A DNA stretch of 64,000 nucleotides from the NCBI GenBank assembly GCA_027559495.1, contig JAMXSV010000026.1, forward strand, positions 1,240,001-1,304,000, read 5' to 3'. This DNA comes from Aurifilum marmelostoma (taxonomy: Eukaryota > Ascomycota > Sordariomycetes > Diaporthales > Cryphonectriaceae). Made by a program: the position numbers and the translations under genes. Each line of letters begins with the position of its first letter. The stretch's first letter is position 1. The notes below the pieces were generated by a model that was not told where the DNA came from, did not search any database, and worked only from the letters and a program-made list of their open reading frames with translations. Below, piece after piece: positions 24,618-34,437 of this stretch.

Positions 24618-26600
24618 ATGACCCGCAGAATCGTGAGTATCCTTTGGTTCCCAAGGCACTTTTTTCCTTTCCCGGAATCGCTTGTGGCGCATACAGACAG
24701 GCAGCATGAGAGAGAAGAAGAAGAGCTCGGGCGTCTGTCTTGCTAACCACGGATCGTCAAAACCAGGTCAGGACGATCGTCCAAATCTCCGCCCTAGCCA
24801 CCTTCACCTTCCTCGCCATCTTCTTCCTCGACAGGAATTTCCGGGTCCTGCCCTCGGCAATCCACGAGTACATGCCCCAGCACCACGCGGGGCTGCTCAT
24901 AACAGACATCACCATCAAGTCCTGCTCCTCGGTCAACGTCTTCTCCTCGTGCCGCCTCGACCCGGACACATGGCACCGCGTCGAGAAGGACCTGTACCTG
25001 GGCCGCGCCCTCGTCACCAGCGCGTACGTCCACGTCAGGCGCAAGAAGGAGGAGGAGCTCACCTCGGACGATAAGGTCGTCATCGACCTGGCCGTCGGCC
25101 GCCTCGACCCGGGCACCGGCGTCAAGGGCGAGGCCGACGAGCGCTGGGAGATGCGCGACGCCGGCCTCTGGATCAAGCGGAGCGCCAAGAAGAAGGCCAT
25201 CGACTCCAAGCAGACCATCACCGCCGTCGACGTGCTGTTTGGCGACGACGCCGTCGAGGCCCGCGACGGCTGGGAGCTGCCCGAGAAGGGCACCCCGCTC
25301 ATCCTCGACGCCGACCCCCGCATCCCCTCGGCCCACATCACCGTGCGCAGGGGCAGCCAGCAGGAGCCCTACAAGCCCGACCTCAAGGTCAAGGACAACG
25401 GGAGGTTCAAGATCCTGCAGGTCTCGGATATGCACCTGAGCACGGGCGTGGGCGTCTGCCGCGACGAGATGCCCGAGCACCCAGAGGGCGAGAAGTGCGA
25501 GGCGGACCCGCGCACGCTTGACTTTGTCACCAGGGTCCTGGAGGATGAGAAGCCAGATCTGATTGTTTTGGGCGGCGACCAGATCAACGGGGATACCGCT
25601 CCAGATGCGCAATCCGTAAGAACTTGTCCTTGCCTGAACCTGCTTGTCTGCCTGCAGTGTGTAACAACCCTTGCTAACCTTATCTTACGCCTCCCTGTCC
25701 CTCTTTTCTAGGCTATATTCAAATATGCCCAGCTCTTCATCAAGCACAAGATACCCTACATATCCATATTTGGAAACCACGACGACGAGAAGGCAGCAGG
25801 GAAGAGCCTCTCCCGCGCCAACCAGATGGCCCTGGTGGAAACCCTACCCTACTCTTTATCCAAATCCGGCCCCGACGACATCGACGGCGTGGGCAACTAC
25901 TACATCGAGATCCTGGCCAAGGGCAGCTCCAAACACTCGGCCATCACGGTGTACATGCTGGACTCGCACTCATACTCGCCCGACGAGCGCCGCTTCAAGG
26001 GCTACGACTGGATCAAGAAGAACCAGATCGACTGGTTCCGGCAGACGGCGCAGGGCGTGAAAAAGAAGCACAACGAGTATACGCACATCCACCTCGATAT
26101 CGTCTTTATCCATATCCCGCTGCCTGAATACAGGGACGAGGACCAGGTGTTTGTTGGGGAATGGAGGGAAGGGGTGACGGCGCCGACGTATAACTCAGGT
26201 TTCAGGGATGCGCTCGTCGAGCAGGGCGTCGTCATGGTCAGCTGTGGACAGTATGTTTTATATTTTCTCTTCCTCTTCTTTCCATCGTATATATCCCCTC
26301 GTTTGTCCTTATCAGAGTTGACCAAATTCTTCTCAAAGTGATCATGCAAATGAGTACTGCGCCCTGTCCACAGACGAGTCCAACAAGCCCGCTCTCTGGA
26401 TGTGCTACGCAGGCGGCTCTGGTTTCGGCGGGTACGGTGGCTACGGCGGATTCCACCGCAAGATCAGGGTGTTTGACATTGATACGAACGAGGGCAGGAT
26501 AAGCACCTGGAAAAGAGTCGAGTGGGGCGACACCAAGCAGAGGCTGGACGAGCAGATCATCGTCGATGCCGGAAAGCCCGTCGCGCCCATGCAGGGCTGA
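24618..26600 (+). CDS. Calcineurin-like phosphoesterase (Dcr2/Sia1 type)
   Basis: Four exons: 24618-24632, 24767-25615, 25712-26250, 26339-26600; 554 residues. Exon 1 is only five codons (MTRRI); the 134-nt intron has a GTGAGT donor and a GCTAAC branch site, and the join restores the hydrophobic segment that follows (about residues 8-26, a membrane anchor). The catalytic set of the metallophosphoesterase fold is complete: DMHL, GGDQINGD, GNHDDE, the late IHIP histidine, and GHDH. The last motif is created by splicing intron 3 (26251-26338), which confirms that junction. Yeast Dcr2 is a phosphatase linked to the unfolded protein response and cell-cycle entry; transferring that role is inference. 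Cys-rich patches suggest lumenal or extracellular placement of the catalytic domain. Confidence 0.92.
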
Positions 26601-27414
26601 AAAAGAAAGAAGAAGAAAAGAAAAAGCGAAGAACGGGAAACAGCAAAGAGAGGGATCTTCTTCTTCTTCCCATGAACAAGGGAAACGGAGTCAGTCATGA
26701 CAGACAACGCATTTGAAACGGCCGGATTTGGATTATACCTCATTTTTATCATCAAGTTGTTCTTTTTTTGGCTTCGCGTTGCTTTATAACCATCCACCGC
26801 CAGGCCGCTTGACACGCCTGGGAGAGCCATGGCCTGCTTCTTTCGACGACTTTATTACCATCTGGTGAGCCAGCCCTACAACTTGGTAGACGAGGTCGGC
26901 ACGAAGCGCGCAGGCAAGAAAAAAGAAGAGGGGGGCGTTTCATGGCGTCCACGGGGGAAAGATTGTTGTCTCCTCTCTCATACCCCCAAGCTATTTTTAT
27001 CTATATATATATACACACACATTCGATGTCTTACCTTTTCTGAGAAGCGTTTACGGACTCATGCTAAAGATGGATAAATAGGAGAGCGCGAAGTTTTCCT
27101 TGTGCATGGGTACAACGACCAGATCTCAACGAGATGGGAGCTGCAACAAATGAAACCCGCGAGGAAAAGTCCGTCACCGGAGAAGGTGTCAGAGAGGACT
27201 CTGATCTGGTGTTGGATGGATATACACACCTATGGCCTGCTCATGGAGAGGGACCGGCTCCCTTGGTCCCCCTCCACGCTTCACGAAAGGCGAGCTCGTT
27301 CGAGTGGGAGAGTGAAGTGAAGTGGTGGTGGTGGTGGGCGGAATTAGAGGAGGAAAGAGTTCGGGAAAAGTATGTATGCCAAACGCGACGGGTAGTTAGC
27401 TACTTTGACATGGG

Positions 27415-27446
<32 letters not shown>

Positions 27447-28295
27447 AGACGAAGAAAGAAGCGCCCCTTCTTCTTATACTCTTCGAGTATATATTTGTAG
27501 ATATATACAGAAAGGAGATGGCCTTACCTGTCCGTCGAGGGTATGTAGTCTTGAGACCCAAGACGAAGGCCTTGGACGGCTATCAAAGTCTACCACATGA
27601 ATCCCCCCCCCCCCTTTCGGCTCATCAAGCGGAAAACACGATTCAATCACCTACCAAAACGTAACCGAGACCACAAGAAGAAGACGAGAGGACACAGATA
27701 ATTTGTGGGATATAAAATATACGATTAACTGTGTTTCGAACAAAATCGTTTATAGTAGACCGTCGTAGGCGGCTCAGGACTTTGTGGGGAACAAAAAAAA
27801 GAACTCCAACTTCGCCACGCAAGCAACTTGATCCATCCCCCCCCCCCCAAAAAAAGCATTTCACCCAAAGAAGAAGAAAAAGAGACCCTGGCAAAGACAA
27901 AATAAAAGTATCTCTTTGGACTTGTCGTTCACCTTGACTGGAGTGGCGTGTCAAAGCCTCCCCCCAATGGAGAAAAGGCATCCCATTCCATCCTTGTACG
28001 CCAATGCTCCTCCCATATTCTTCCCCTTTTTGAAATCAAGGTCTCCTCCGCCTCCTGGTATGTGAGTCCACTATGGGATGTGTCGCTTCGCTCCTCTGCT
28101 CAGTATGATGGTAAAGCTTCCAGTGTTGGAAATGAAAACGTGGGTATTTCCGCCGCACAGCTGGGCCCGCTGTCTAAAGCTCTCCTTGTCCTGAAATCGA
28201 TCCTGTGGCGCGCCAGGTGCCTCATATCCATCCCTCTCTCACTTATCACCGTTGTTGATAATATCGTGTCCATGCCCCCCGTCTGGGGCGGCTTC
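26601..28295. other. Convergent intergenic region
   Basis: Lies between the 3' ends of the phosphatase (plus) and the SPRY gene (minus). Contains an A29 homopolymer at 27415-27443 and a C12-A7 composite at 27837-27855. The frames at 27134-27664 and 27643-27981 are interrupted by these tracts and look non-coding. Confidence 0.55.
27415..27443. repeat. A29 homopolymer
   Basis: Uninterrupted run of 29 A on the plus strand. It could be a retroposed poly-A tail or simple slippage; no flanking target-site duplication was obvious. Confidence 0.9.
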
Positions 28296-29966
28296 TCATC
28301 GGTTTGACCTCGAGCTGTCGCTGCGATCACGGCCGGCTCCTTGCCGCACAGCATCGCTATAACTGGGAATCGGCGGGCTCTCCCGCCCCGCGGTATTCCT
28401 CCTGCTGCCGCGCCCACTCGCTGTTATGACCGACGCTCCTCTGCTCCGGGACACGCGTATGAGGGGCGCATGTTCGTTATCTGAACTGTCCCGCCGGCTC
28501 TCAGCGTCAGACGACTCAGGGCTGGTATACTCGGGTGGCGGATGGCTCGGCTCCTGGAGACCGAGGCCGACAGACGGCACTGTGGTGGTAGCGTCGGCAG
28601 AACCACCGGCAGCGGCGGCGGCGGCGGCGGCGCTGCTAGGCTCGCCGCCGTCGTCATTGGGTACGAGCTGGGCGAGTGAGATGTCAGTAGGGCTGCGAGC
28701 AGGGCCGGGACTCGTCGGAGAAAGAACCCTGAAGTTTCCGGAGCGCGTGCGACCGTGGCCCTGATGAGGCTCAAGGCCTGGCTGCTGGTGCTGCGGTCTG
28801 AAGTACGTCTGGACAGACTGGCTGTGACCGTGACCACGCAGGTTTCCAGTATAGCCATCCTTCCTGCCGCTCTCCAGCAAGATGCTGCCGGCCTCAGATC
28901 CATAGGGTGGTGGTGGGGCCAGGGATCCTGTCATTGGTGCCAGTCCCCATTTCTTGACGTTGGCCTCGATGAAGACAAAGCCAGCTTGTCCAAAGTTGAC
29001 GTGTACAGTTGCGGGTCCGTTGGCGCCAATGGCGGGGAAGAAGTTGGGGTTCTTGACGCCGTGCACGACGTCGTCCAGTTTCTTTCCATTGCGGGTATAG
29101 AAGATGCATCCTGTTCGTGGTCGGTACCCACACCCAATCACGTCGCCCTGGCCAAAGGGAGGAGCGTAAGGTGCCGGGTGGAAGGGCTGGTTGAAGCGCT
29201 TGTACCCGTTTGAGAAGTAAGCCGCAGAGTGTCGATGGAAGCCTATTGTAAGAAAGCATTAGCACACAAATTCCCCCCCCTGAGATATTACAGCCGAGAG
29301 AGGGCTCCGCCGATGATGCGGATGCGACATACCTGGCAGCCTGAACAATGGGTAAGGCTTGGTGGCCATCCCGATGGCGAGCATGGTTGCATCAGGTTTC
29401 TCGTAGATCTTTGCCTCCCAGTAGTAGACCTCGTTTTGTTTGGGGACAGGGAGGTTGGTCATGACGGTACACTCGGAGTCAAAGAACTCTATCTCTGTCC
29501 GACCCTCGACGAAGCAGTTGGCGATCTCGAGCTCCGGCTCAAACTCCCATGCCGAGACACCCTTCTCTTGTATGGCCAGATACTGTGATAGTGATATGTC
29601 GGTCTGCAGGGACTCGGCGGGATTGGACGTGACAAAGGCTGGTGCGCAGTTAGCATGGATGAGATGTCTCCCTCCCACCACGGCCGGGTCGGTCTGCGAG
29701 GAGATAACATACCCTTGGCTCGGAGATACTCTGATCTCTGCATGTCGTCCATGGTCTCGAGGGCCTCAGCCTCCTCCCTGGCAAATGCCTGCTCGTCATC
29801 GTATTCGCCTGGCCGACCGATCCGATCGAGGAGGATGCGACCTGAGTTTGTGTACTTGAAGAAGTAGACGATGACAAAAATGATGCCTATCAGGGGCGGC
29901 AGAGCCGAGGGAGGACAGCAGCCCGATAACAACGCCATTCAAGGCGTCGGGCGATCTCGACGACAT
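28296..29966 (-). CDS. Endosomal SPRY-domain protein (Ear1/Ssh4-like), one frame break
   Basis: Three exons on the minus strand: 29966-29713, 29638-29333, 29242-28296. The introns (74 and 90 nt) have GTATGT donors and CAG/TAG acceptors, and the joins restore RAKAFVTSN and RLPGFHRHS. The product has about 501 residues: a short lumenal N terminus, one membrane segment (IGIIFVIVYFFKY), an acidic linker, a SPRY domain (about 120-260, with YYWEAKIYEKP, GYRPRTG and FTRNGKKLDDV-like elements) and a Ser/Pro-rich tail. Yeast Ear1 and Ssh4 are Rsp5 ubiquitin-ligase adaptors in endosomal sorting, and PPPPYGSE in the tail fits a PPxY WW-binding motif (PPPY). The initiator reading frame (MSSRSPDALNG) and the membrane segment are out of frame by one extra base in the G4 run at 29893-29896; an error there is the likeliest reason. 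Confidence 0.88.
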
Positions 29967-30905
29967 GGTCGACCTGTGTGCCGCGCGATCACACAAAGGC
30001 TGAAAAGGGAACGCCGCACAGTCGCAGGCACGCGGGCGTCGTGTTGTGGACTACGGCGAGATCGTAGGTCCTAGGGGACTTGATCCGAGGGTGGCGTTAC
30101 CGCCGTGACGCAATCATTCGAGAGGAAGAGAAAGAGAGGGTTCGCTTCGCAGAAGGAGGAAAAGGCTGGAGGAGGAAGGGCGGAAGTGAAGTCAGGCAGC
30201 AACCAGCTGTCGCCGTCGACAGAAAGAGACGATGCCGGCGTCGTGGGGGGAGGCTCGGGTGAAGAGAAAAAGAATGGGTCGTGGGAGTGGTGATGTGTGT
30301 GTGTGGTTGGTGGTTGGACGACGCACACACTCAAAGGGCCGCGACACGAGAGCGGAACGCAGCGAAACAGCAGGCTCGGAAGATGGCCTGCTGCAGCCGT
30401 CTGGGTCGGGCCCGTCCAACCTTGGAATGAAGGCCAATCAGCCCAAAGCAGTCTAGTAGTGGTTTAGCAGATGTGGGCTTGCGCTGTTTGTGGACTGCGG
30501 AGCAGGGTCGGCTGAAGCGGTAGCGGTTGCAGGTGAGGCGGGCTGGCACCCGGTCAGCATGCCGTTCCAGGCTACAGGTTTGGTACCACGCAGTGGGAAG
30601 ACGAGGAGAGAGCAAGAAGGCCTCAAAGAGAATAGAGGTAAAAAAAGAACTTTCTGGCCAAAAGAGAAACAATCTGGGGAGGTCAATGTTATTGGTTCAG
30701 AGTCAATTTCTTTTTAAGTCGATGAATGAGAGAGAGAGAGAGAGAGAGAGGAGGCAAAGAAGCATGAATAAAATGTCAGATTGATCAGGTGAGGAGAGGC
30801 GTAGGGAAGAAAGAAGAAGAAGGAAAAGATGAAGTCAGTCATCCAATCCAGGCTCCAAAGAGAAAATCACGGAACAAACAGGATGAGGGGAAAGGGAAGT
30901 CTGAT

Positions 30906-30928
30906 GGCTGGCTGGCTGGCTGGCTGGC
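30906..30928. repeat. (GGCT)n tetranucleotide repeat
   Basis: Five to six tandem GGCT units. Confidence 0.9.
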
Positions 30929-32639
30929 GGTCGGATGGGGATGGGGTGTGTTGGTGTTGGAGAACAGTGGGCATAAGCGCTGTCAGGGTCGCCAGACCAT
31001 GTGAACGGGTAGCTGGAGAACACTGTACTGTACTGTATGGTACGGAGTTCCATACATAGCAGGCACAGTAATACGGTAAACTGCCCTGCTGGGAAGGAAC
31101 CGGAGCCCGCCACCTTCGTTTTACAGGGCCCACCTGCAGCGTCAGCCAAGGTATCCGTGACCTGTGCACTGCTAGCGACCACAGCAGGCTGTCGCTGGAG
31201 CCACTAACACACCCGCCCTGTAGGCTTACATGGAGAGAGGGATTGCCAAACAAGCAGCAATCACGCTGGGTCTCAAGACAAAGCCACGGTGAAAAGTGAG
31301 AAGAGAGAGAGCCATGACAGGACAAAGAGAAATCGAAGGAAGGCACCGATCCTGTCTCGAATCTCCTACGAATCACCGTTCATCTCGTCCACTTCCAAGA
31401 AAAAGTCCGGAACATCTCGATGAGAAGTCTCGAAATGAGCCACTGCCAGTCAGTCCTCTGCAATCAAAAATCCCCAGGTCGATCCATCTCCCCTTCATTA
31501 TGTCTGCGTCACCAGTCCTTCTGCAACCAAAAATCCTGTGTGCTGCAAAGGGCCTGTGCTGGTTTGAGCTTACGACCCACAAGCGGACAGCATGAACTAA
31601 CTTCGTAGCAGCCCTGGTGGCCCCCCCGGCCCCTGATCGTTCATGCTGGCTGCCGTATGGGCGGGTCCGGGTCCTGTGAAAGACGTGCCCCCCTTCTGAT
31701 GAGGCTCTGGCCTGCGCAGATGGTTTCATGAGAGGCCAGGACTGACCAGTCTCACGCCGTCTTCCCCCTGGCGATACGCCAAGCTGCACGGCTTTGATCT
31801 ATTCGAGGAATGTCTCTCAGAGGCTATGGCTTGCAGTATATATTATACTCTGTAGCTTTGTTTTTCTCTCATCACAGGCTCTCGGATCGCCGTCTGGCCC
31901 GCGCGGCTGGGATTGTCAAGATCCAACCGTGCTCGCCTGCTGATGCTATTTTTATATTTAAGCTTCTGGTTCTCTGGCACTCCTCCTCCTACCCCGGTAT
32001 CTTCTCTATGATACAACCTCCTCTATCTCCGTTGCGATTGCGTGTCGGAGGTGTATGTGCTTTAACCCACCAGACTCTCAGGCTGAGAGACTGCCGGTGC
32101 AGATGTGCATTCCTTGTCTCACAGTGCGTGGATCATCACCACAGAGGAGGACAGCTCCCCACACCACGGTTTGCATGCACAGACGCCAACCGCACAACAT
32201 GGCACTTCAGGGCCACTGGATGTCAAGTAAGACATCTCATGATCGTCATAGGACACCCGAGGAACAAGGCCACACCGCCCCGAGATGCCTCTTGTGCGTG
32301 TTAGCGTGGATAAGGCTACCTTTATCTCTGCTGCAATGAGCAGCGCATCCAGACGAACATGGCCTCGAGATACACACGCCACCGTCCATTCAGAAATCCA
32401 AACATGGAACCGGTCGTCTTGTGGTGGTGCTCTAGGATTCGGCCGTGGCCCGGGGCCCGTCACCCCAACCCTCTAAAGTCTACGTCAGCTCCGGGCCCCG
32501 GCCCGGCCTGGGCTGAGAGATAGTGTCAGACGCATCTCTCCGAAGCCCTCCAAGACCTAAATACAGCACACGGCGTGTTCCGTGTTCGTTTTCGTCGCAG
32601 CTTGAGAAAATTGAGCAGAAAAAACCAAAAAGGAAAGGG

Positions 32640-32653
32640 AAAAAAAGAACAAA
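32640..32653 (-). terminator. RNA polymerase III terminator of the 5S gene
   Basis: Downstream of the 5S 3' end the minus strand reads TTT, a short break, then T7 (32640-32646). T runs of this kind end polymerase III transcription. Confidence 0.7.
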
Positions 32654-32772
32654 ACGTACAACACCGGGTATTCGCTAATGGTCACCCACTTAACTACTAA
32701 TCCGGCCCTTAGTGGCTTATTTAGGGGAGAGCGGACGGGATCCCAAGTTTTCCACTAGGTATGGTCGTACGT
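32654..32772 (-). rRNA. 5S ribosomal RNA (dispersed copy)
   Basis: On the minus strand 119 bases read as a complete 5S rRNA. The 5' end ACGTACGACCATA pairs with the 3' end GTTGTACGT (helix I). GGGATCCCGTCCGCTCTCC is the universally conserved loop B/helix III region, followed by AAGCC and then TTAGTAGTT and GTGGGTGACC, the internal promoter/box C region. Relative to the usual fungal sequence the GGTGG/CCACC arm is changed to AGTGG/CCATT, but pairing is kept by an A-T pair and a G-T wobble, so the copy may well be functional. Single scattered 5S genes outside the rDNA array are the rule in Neurospora and many other filamentous ascomycetes. Confidence 0.93.
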
Positions 32773-32950
32773 AGAAGGCATGTCATTTTTACAAATTATA
32801 TATCCATTTCCAGTATAGAATTGTTAACACACGGCCTCCCGTCGTCATGTTCTTTCACATGCTCTTGGAGAGAGATTTCAACACTACCCTATATGTGTGT
32901 CTCTCTAAAAATGAAAGAAAAAAGAAAAAAAAAAAGTCGCTATAGTTTCC

Positions 32951-33258
32951 TCAACGGCGGCAAATACACGGGCCCCAAATGACCGGCGTGGTAGCCCATA
33001 GCAGACTGAGCAGACTGAGCAGACCTATGGTCACCTGTAGAACATCTCCGAGGCCCAATGGTGTTCCAAGATCAAATGATCCGGGGGCAATGTCTCTCTA
33101 CTATAAATGATTAATTAATGATTATTCGTTAGCTGTACGCCATGTGGCTTCTCTGCACTACAACTGAAGGGAGCAATGACACTCACTATCGGCATTGCAC
33201 AGGCTGGCGACGCTATAAGGAGGGTTGCAAGACCGACAGCGTTGTATGTAGTGTTCAT
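32951..33258 (-). CDS. Candidate small secreted protein (spliced, 72 residues)
   Basis: Speculative but well-formed. ATG at 33258 sits in CAACATCATGA context and opens 24 codons (33258-33187) that look like a signal peptide: uncharged start, hydrophobic core AVGLATLLIA, then a PACA-type cleavage site. A GTGAGT donor follows, then an 83- to 89-nt intron with CAGCTAACG as an exact CTAAC branch site. Two acceptors lie side by side (TATAG and TAG); the first would stop at once, the second (exon from 33097) continues 48 codons to TGA at 32951. The mature part is Gly/Leu-rich, includes the product of three 9-base tandem repeats (GLLSLLSLL) and ends in WGPCICRR. No family recognised. It lies only 180 bases from the 5S gene. 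Confidence 0.4.
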
Positions 33259-34437
33259 GATGTTGAGGTTGCGAGAGATTGCGATTCAGGAAGTTAGGTC
33301 GAGTCCGGAGATATCACGAAGCTAAAAGCGCGACAGCACCTACAGTTCTGAGCATTGGCACTATGATTTGCCTCGCCAGAATACTCCATGTAGCACGCCA
33401 TGTTGAGTGACGACCATCTGGCGAAACATGTGAGAAAGTTGGCAGCGGACTTACGGGCAAAGTAATGGGATTTATGCTAACAAGAGCGGTATCAAGGCGC
33501 AGGTCCTGGAAGACGCAATCGATGCTGAGATCTGGGTGCAGTGGTCCATCAAGACTGACGGCCGAAAAGCTATGTACACTCATATGTCCAGTAGTGATGG
33601 ATGTGAGTGTGTGTATACATCCAGCTCTTCAGGCTTGAGTACAAATAATCCTGCGTCAGTAGGCCAGCATGGCCCTCCCTCGTCCTGTTGCCCAGTCTGT
33701 GGCTTGTCGGTTCTGCCAATGAGGCCTCTGGGGTCTTGGGCAGTGATTGCTCAGCCACCATTGCCGCCGGCCTTCACCCTGCCACCCCTTGTCCGAGAAA
33801 TCTACTACTGTATGGTACTATGGTACAGAAGTATGCTCCCAATCAGATCAACCAGCGTCAGATGTCACCCTGCTCCTGCATGTCTCCCACCCCTTCTAGG
33901 AGCCTGTTCCACCCCGTTCATCCCCACTCATCTGCCACCTTCCACCCCGTTGTCAACGTGCATGTGTTCCTCCCCGGATTCTTTCCACCCCCGTCCTCTG
34001 TCCAGTAGCATCACTATTTCCCTGATTTTGACCCCTTCCACCCCGTGAACTGGTGCCGCGGTGCGCTTCTTCCACCCCGCCTCCCGGCCTACTAACTTTG
34101 AATTCCACCCCGTGCTTCCATCACCATCCCGCCCAGTTCCTAGGAGGAGGCCTTGGACGCCATGTACTGAAGCTCTGCAAGCTTGTCTGGACCTCCTCCT
34201 CGACCTTGATATCATAGCCCTCCTTGCACCTGTTTCACATATAACGAGGTGCCTCGCATGATCATCTTGACCTAGTTTCTCTTCACCTTCCCCTCGAGTT
34301 CTTGAACCCGTTTATTTCTGTTGATCCACTACAAAATACCACCGTGGTCCCCTCACCGGGTCCTCGAAGGCAGTCCGTCTGTCTGCACAATACACAACCT
34401 CTCTCTCTCTCTCGAACCTTGAATCTCTCGCACAAAA
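33259..34437. other. Intergenic region between the secreted-protein candidate and the zinc-finger gene
   Basis: Divergent promoter region if the small minus-strand gene is real. The part from 33900 to 34115 carries the TTCCACCCCG boxes. A CT tract (34399-34412) lies about 30 bases before the ATG at 34438. No protein-like frame. Confidence 0.6.
33907..34113 (+). promoter_or_regulatory. Array of TTCCACCCCG boxes
   Basis: Five exact copies of TTCCACCCCG begin at 33907, 33940, 34036, 34070 and 34103, plus one with an extra C at 33983 and a weaker relative (TTCCTCCCCGG) at 33967. All are in the same orientation, 325-530 bases upstream of the zinc-finger start codon. The start-to-start distances of the six main copies are 33, 43, 53, 34 and 33 bases. 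The intervening sequence is not repeated, so this is not a simple tandem repeat. The most natural reading is a cluster of binding sites for a regulator that recognises CGGGGTGGAA; the identity of the regulator is unknown. Confidence 0.6.

Larger units (their letters stand above)
29967..32653. other. Intergenic region upstream of the SPRY gene
   Basis: Holds the SPRY promoter and about 2.5 kb of DNA without a supportable gene. Simple repeats include (AG)n at 30728-30750 and (GGCT)n at 30906-30928. Frames of 100-170 codons on both strands overlap each other and lack motifs. Confidence 0.5.

Noticed and set aside
24794..25612. 272-codon minus-strand frame
   Set aside because: Antisense to the Dcr2-type phosphatase, whose catalytic motifs decide the strand.
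33907..34113. TTCCACCCCG boxes as CreA/Mig1 carbon-repression sites
   Set aside because: The reverse complement CGGGGTGGAA does not contain the SYGGRG consensus in any register.
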